Source: Rhodocyclus purpureus | GTDB lineage: Bacteria > Pseudomonadota > Gammaproteobacteria > Burkholderiales > Rhodocyclaceae | Assembly (NCBI RefSeq): GCF_016653115.1 | Contig: NZ_NHRX01000052.1 | Location: 1 to 37,417, forward strand | Length of the DNA stretch: 37,417 nucleotides | Reading direction: 5' to 3' | Made by a program: the position numbers and the translations under genes | The notes under the pieces: generated by a model | The model's database searches: none | Told to the model about the DNA's origin: nothing | What the model saw: only the letters and a program-made list of their open reading frames with translations | In this document: positions 34,538 to 37,417 of the stretch, one piece after another | How positions within the stretch are numbered: the first letter of the stretch is position 1 | Layout of the letters: the number at the start of each line of letters is the position of its first letter

Positions 34538-35823
34538 CCACAGCCTCCCGCAACGAGCAACTCTTCGCGCGTGCCCAGCGCCACATCCCCGGCGGCGTGA
34601 ACTCGCCGGTCCGCGCCTTCCGCTCGGTCGGCGGCGCGCCGCGCTTCTTCGTCGAGGGCCAGGGTCCGCGCGTCACCGACGCCGATGGCAAGACCTACCT
34701 CGACTACGTCTGCTCGTGGGGCCCGCTGATCCTCGGTCACTCGCATCCGGAAGTGCTCAAGGCGGTGCAGGAGACCGCGGCGAAGGGCCTCTCCTTCGGC
34801 GCGCCGACCGAGATGGAACTCGACATGGCCGACCTCCTCTGCGAGATGCTGCCGATGCTCGACATGGTGCGCCTGGTCAGCTCGGGCACCGAGGCGACCA
34901 TGAGCGCGATCCGCCTGGCGCGCGGCTACACGGGGCGTGACCTGCTGGTGAAGTTCGAGGGCTGCTACCACGGCCACTCCGACAGCCTGCTGGTCAAGGC
35001 CGGCTCGGGCCTCCTGACCTTCGGCAATCCCGACTCGGGCGGCGTGCCTGCCGATCTGGCCAAGCACACCCTGGTGCTGCCGTACAACGACGTCGCTGCG
35101 CTCGAAGCCGCGTTTGCCGCGCATGGCGACCGCATCGCGACGGTGATCGTCGAGGCCGTCGTCGGCAACATGAACCTGATCGCGCCGAAGCCCGAATTCC
35201 TGCAAGCGATGCGCGAGCTGTGCACCAAGAACGGCTCGGTGCTGATCTTCGACGAGGTGATGACCGGCTTCCGCGTCGGCCCGCAGGGCGCGCAGGGCCT
35301 GTTCGGCATCGATGCCGACCTCGTCACGCTCGGCAAGGTGATCGGTGGCGGCTTGCCGGTCGGCGCCTTCGGTGGCAAGCGCGAGATCATGGAGAAGATC
35401 GCGCCGCTCGGCCCCGTCTATCAGGCCGGCACGCTCTCGGGTAACCCGGTCGCCGTCGCCGCCGGCCTGGCGACGCTCAAGCTCACGCGCGCCCCCGGCT
35501 TCTACGAGAACCTCGCGGCGCGCGCGCGTCAGCTCACCGAAGGCCTCGTCGCCGCCGCCAGGAAGCACGGCGTCGTCTTCTCGGCGCAGTCGGTCGGCGG
35601 CATGTTCGGCCTCTACTTTGCGCCCGCATGCCCGCAGACCTACGACGAGGTGATGGCCTGCGACAAGGAGGCCTTCAACCGCTTCTTCCACGCCATGCTC
35701 GACGCCGGCCACTACTTCGCGCCGTCTGCCTTCGAAGCCGGCTTCGTCTCGGCCGCGCACACCGAGGCCGACATCGACTCGACCATCGCCGCGGCGGACG
35801 CCTACTTCGCCAGCCTGAAGTAA
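34534..35823 (+). CDS. hemL: Glutamate-1-semialdehyde 2,1-aminomutase
   Basis: 429 aa, the usual length. PLP-dependent class III aminotransferase: the first block [12 protein letters not shown] is typical of Hem[16 protein letters not shown] binds the cofactor phosphate, [11 protein letters not shown] holds the PLP-contacting Asp (D240), and [16 protein letters not shown] holds the Schiff-base lysine K268. It makes 5-aminolevulinate in the C5 pathway for heme and other tetrapyrroles. It is translationally coupled to thiE by ATGA. A 12-bp perfect palindrome and T-run follow its stop, closing the operon. Confidence 0.97.
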   Translation: MTTASRNEQLFARAQRHIPGGVNSPVRAFRSVGGAPRFFVEGQGPRVTDADGKTYLDYVCSWGPLILGHSHPEVLKAVQETAAKGLSFGAPTEMELDMADLLCEMLPMLDMVRLVSSGTEATMSAIRLARGYTGRDLLVKFEGCYHGHSDSLLVKAGSGLLTFGNPDSGGVPADLAKHTLVLPYNDVAALEAAFAAHGDRIATVIVEAVVGNMNLIAPKPEFLQAMRELCTKNGSVLIFDEVMTGFRVGPQGAQGLFGIDADLVTLGKVIGGGLPVGAFGGKREIMEKIAPLGPVYQAGTLSGNPVAVAAGLATLKLTRAPGFYENLAARARQLTEGLVAAARKHGVVFSAQSVGGMFGLYFAPACPQTYDEVMACDKEAFNRFFHAMLDAGHYFAPSAFEAGFVSAAHTEADIDSTIAAADAYFASLK

Positions 35824-35828
35824 GTCGC

Positions 35829-35865
35829 CATGGGGACAGCCATGCTGTCCCCATGCCAAGATTTT
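35829..35865 (+). terminator. Palindrome and T-run after hemL (terminator, possibly a REP unit)
   Basis: CATGGGGACAGC (35829-35840) and GCTGTCCCCATG (35844-35855) form a perfect 12-bp stem with a 3-nt loop, and ATTTTT follows at 35861-35865. This fits an intrinsic terminator for thiD-thiE-hemL. A 12-base part (CATGCTGTCCCC) recurs at 37016-37027, so it may also be a dispersed repetitive palindrome. Confidence 0.6.
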
Positions 35866-35927
35866 TAAAGAGGAGGTGTGCTGGAAGCGAACAAGGTTTT
35901 CGTGCTTGTCAAGATTTTAAAAAGGAG
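35857..35927 (+). repeat. Imperfect direct repeat carrying two ribosome-site-like blocks
   Basis: The blocks at 35857-35875 and 35910-35927 both read CAAGATTTT, then A-rich, then GGAG. The second supplies the ribosome site (AAAAGGAG) of the DapB-like gene at 35933. The first (AGGAGG) lies before a GTG whose frame does not look like a protein. It looks like a local duplication of the translation-start region. Confidence 0.4.
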
Positions 35928-35932
35928 TTTGC

Positions 35933-36745
35933 ATGAGAGTTGGACTGATTGGATTCGGCAAGACGGGGAGGGCAGTCGCTTCTGTCCTGTTGTGCTCGAA
36001 AATGACAAAGCTGCAGTGGGTCGTCAGGCAGTCGACCGTGCTCGAGCATCGATCGGTCCCCGAGTTCCTGGGAATCGAGTCCGATGAACCCGGCCTGATC
36101 TACTCGAAAGCGGAGTTCAGCGCAGCCGAGCTGTTCGACAAGCTTCCCGTCGATGCCATCATCGACTTTTCCGGCGACTCCGGCGTCGAGTACTACGCAG
36201 AGGAAGCTGCCAGAAGGGGGATCACGATCGTCAGTGCCGTCTCGCAGTATTCTCCGGGATCACTGGACAAGCTGAAGAAGCTTGGCGCGAGAACGGTCGT
36301 GATGCACTCCCCGAACATCACGGTGGGTATCAATTTCCTGCTGCTTGCAGCAAAGATCCTGAAGAAGATTGCGCCCTATACGGATGTCGAGATCATCGAG
36401 GAGCATTTCAAGACCAAGCCCGAGGTGTCGGGTACGGCCAGGGTGATTGCTGCCCAGCTGGATATCCCGGAAGACCAGATCAAGACGGTGAGAGCGGGCG
36501 GGATCATCGGCACGCATGAAATCCTGTTCGGCTTCCCCTACCAGACGGTGCGCCTGAAACACGAGTCGATCATGCGCGAAGCTTTCGGTAACGGTATCCT
36601 GTTTGCCGTCGATCAGCTGCGTGGCAAGCGACCGGGCTTCTATTCGATGGAGGACCTGTTGTTACCCTTCTTCACCCTGAAAGACGGCGATCCGGACTTG
36701 TTGAAGGCGGACGAAAGGCCGTGGCGGCAACTTGCGACAGAGTGA
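35933..36745 (+). CDS. DapB-family reductase, divergent paralogue
   Basis: 270 aa with a good ribosome site (AAAAGGAG, 5 nt before ATG). The N-terminal Rossmann motif GFGKTGRA (GxGxxG) binds NAD(P)H. The DapB catalytic block is kept but altered: EEHFKTKPEVSGTA at 156-169 has the usual catalytic His (H158) and Lys (K162), while the usual DAPSGTA has become PEVSGTA with one residue lost. RAGGIIGTHEILFG matches the family's second conserved block. It probably reduces 4-hydroxy-tetrahydrodipicolinate or a related imine. The lower GC, the end position after hemL and the altered motif suggest a paralogue or an acquired copy rather than the housekeeping dapB, which is not visible here. Confidence 0.8.
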   Translation: MRVGLIGFGKTGRAVASVLLCSKMTKLQWVVRQSTVLEHRSVPEFLGIESDEPGLIYSKAEFSAAELFDKLPVDAIIDFSGDSGVEYYAEEAARRGITIVSAVSQYSPGSLDKLKKLGARTVVMHSPNITVGINFLLLAAKILKKIAPYTDVEIIEEHFKTKPEVSGTARVIAAQLDIPEDQIKTVRAGGIIGTHEILFGFPYQTVRLKHESIMREAFGNGILFAVDQLRGKRPGFYSMEDLLLPFFTLKDGDPDLLKADERPWRQLATE

Positions 36746-36756
36746 CTGCTGTCGGT

Positions 36757-36778
36757 GCATTTGAAAAAATGCCGTTTT
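36757..36778 (+). terminator. Intrinsic terminator after the DapB-like gene
   Basis: GCATTT-GAAA-AAATGC (36757-36772) followed by CCG and TTTT (36775-36778), 11 bp beyond the stop codon. The stem is short and AT-rich, so termination may be partial. Confidence 0.5.
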
Positions 36779-36853
36779 GCTGTATCGAAACTTGCTGTAC
36801 GGAATCGAGCTCCCCTCGCTTCCTGTCCGGCACTTGCGTATCCTGAAGCCTGG

Positions 36854-37027
36854 TGGGGTCAGGTCTCGCATCGTTGCATCACGAGTAGCGCCGGCAGATC
36901 GCTTCTCCTCGTAGTGCTACCGACGCAGCTTGCGATGCAAGCTCGTGCGGAGTGCTTCCGGCGGCTGCTTGACGCATCGTTTTGCGGCATGCTCGTCATC
37001 AGGTGCTGCAAGGATCATGCTGTCCCC
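36854..37027. repeat. REP-like repeat remnants
   Basis: A TGGGGTCAGGTCTCGCAT block (36854-36871) resembles the half-palindromes of REP elements moved by RAYT transposases (from memory, not searched). A 7-bp hairpin AGCTTGC-GAT-GCAAGCT lies at 36927-36943, and CATGCTGTCCCC at 37016-37027 is identical to part of the palindrome after hemL. No transposase gene is present. These pieces lie across the decayed 3' end of the AbiEii-like gene. Confidence 0.4.
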
Positions 37028-37290
37028 GGTAGAACCCGCTGCAATGCCCGCAGCCTCTGGCAGAGGAGCGCTTCCGGCAAGTTCATCGCCATTGCCGGTG
37101 AGCATCTGGCGCAGTTCGCGGTAGCAGGTGAGGTCCGATACCAGAAAGTCCATATCGACCGACTCGCGGTATTCGCCGTAGCGAAGCGTTATCGCGGTGC
37201 CGCCGCCGAACAGGCACTTGTGCTCGCGCAGCAGTGCAGGGTCCAGACTGCTCAGAATCTGGGCAATTCGCTGGTGGTGCGCTCGCTCAT
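36917..37290 (-). pseudogene. AbiEii-type nucleotidyltransferase toxin, frameshifted and truncated remnant
   Basis: The minus-strand frame opening at 37291 reads HHQRIAQILSSLDPALL, then GGGTAITLRYG and SVDMDFLVSD, the GG-T-A-L...D-x-DF nucleotidyltransferase motif of AbiEii toxins (type IV toxin-antitoxin or abortive infection). The only ATG (37290, MSER) is in another frame and runs into a stop after 12 codons; a one-base shift would join MSER to HHQRI. After RELRQMLTG the sequence loses family resemblance and stops at 36917, after only about 125 codons, shorter than typical family members. It is therefore broken at both ends. The M at 37153 starts past the motif and cannot give a working enzyme. 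Confidence 0.65.
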
Positions 37291-37415
37291 CCTAAAAACC
37301 TCAGTTGCTGAAGTGCATAGCCACCGAAAGGCTGGCAAGCTATGAGTTTGGCGTTGATCGAGGACGTCACCTGATGGGTGAATCGAAATTGAAGCGTCTG
37401 CGGGATCAAGAAATG
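37287..37415 (-). CDS. Possible C-terminal end of the gene upstream of the AbiEii remnant (partial)
   Basis: An open frame of 42 codons entering from the right edge ends in TGA that overlaps the ATG of the AbiEii remnant (ATGA), as expected for an antitoxin-toxin pair. I do not recognise the residues (ending LIACQPFGGYALQQLRFLG). It competes with a plus-strand frame at 37374, and only one of the two is likely real. Confidence 0.3.
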   Translation of the reverse strand, partial: HFLIPQTLQFRFTHQVTSSINAKLIACQPFGGYALQQLRFLG

Positions 37416-37417
37416 CT
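37374..37417 (+). CDS. Possible start of a plus-strand gene running off the window (partial)
   Basis: ATG at 37374 reads MGESKLKRLRDQEM, a plausible soluble protein start, with GAGG about 10 nt upstream. Only 14 codons are visible. No function can be given. Confidence 0.3.
   Translation, partial: MGESKLKRLRDQEM

Noticed and set aside
35878-36087. A 69-codon frame with a strong AGGAGG before GTG
   Set aside because: The spacing of two bases is too short, and after about 20 codons it only shadows the DapB-like gene.
36755-37345. A 196-codon plus-strand frame at the right end
   Set aside because: It lies opposite the AbiEii motif, spans the repeat remnants and has no recognisable domain.
1-37417. 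tRNA, rRNA or prophage genes
   Set aside because: I saw no cloverleaf with a T-loop GTTCRA-type motif, no rRNA stretch and no phage structural genes; this was by eye and not by a covariance search.

Overview
The window is GC-rich and densely packed, with many ATGA and 8-bp gene overlaps. Its gene set (Rnf complex, PFOR/NifJ, PHA phasin, Chp-type chemosensory genes, pyrR-pyrB, ruvX-algH, thiD-thiE-hemL) points to a betaproteobacterium. A Rhodocyclales/'Candidatus Accumulibacter'-like PHA-accumulating organism is my best guess; this is inference from gene content, not from a marker gene or a database search.

Layout. (1) 1-774: AT-richer left edge with a DpnI-like endonuclease gene that stops at the boundary of its DNA-binding domain, next to what looks like a mobile-element end. 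(2) 796-3295, minus strand: algH-ruvX-pyrR-pyrB, with a near-consensus promoter that predicts an almost leaderless algH transcript. (3) 3376-14029, minus strand: rnfB, a giant NifJ-type 2-oxoacid:ferredoxin oxidoreductase, rnfC, rnfD, rnfG, rnfE, rnfA, and a 59-aa Cys-rich single-span membrane protein. A clear sigma70-type promoter lies about 290 nt upstream of rnfB. The order suggests coupling of pyruvate oxidation, through ferredoxin, to Rnf-driven ion pumping and NAD+ reduction. (4) 14683-16943, plus strand: DNA photolyase, hot-dog acyl-CoA thioesterase and a small Trp-rich TIGR02450 protein. (5) 16974-17492, minus: phasin, with a CTGC-N3-GCAG palindrome in its 5' region that resembles a PhaR site. 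(6) 17644-24888, minus: two very large soluble hybrid histidine kinases in tandem, the second translationally coupled (ATGA) to a ClpP-fold serine protease. This is the most unusual arrangement in the window. (7) 25074-32822, minus: compact Chp/Pil chemosensory cluster (pilH-pilI-pilJ-chpA/pilL) followed by a divergent FeoB-like transporter. (8) 33022-35823, plus: thiD-thiE-hemL operon closed by a strong palindrome. (9) 35933-36745, plus: a divergent DapB-family reductase. (10) 36746-37417: lower-GC right edge with REP-like repeats and a frameshifted AbiEii-type nucleotidyltransferase remnant.

The core metabolic block is thus flanked on both sides by decayed defence genes (DpnI-like and AbiEii-like). 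The candidates for undescribed biology are the kinase-kinase-ClpP-like operon, the NifJ-in-Rnf operon with a ferredoxin-fused NifJ, and the small Cys-rich protein after rnfA, which resembles NqrM in layout and may be an Rnf iron-site maturation factor.
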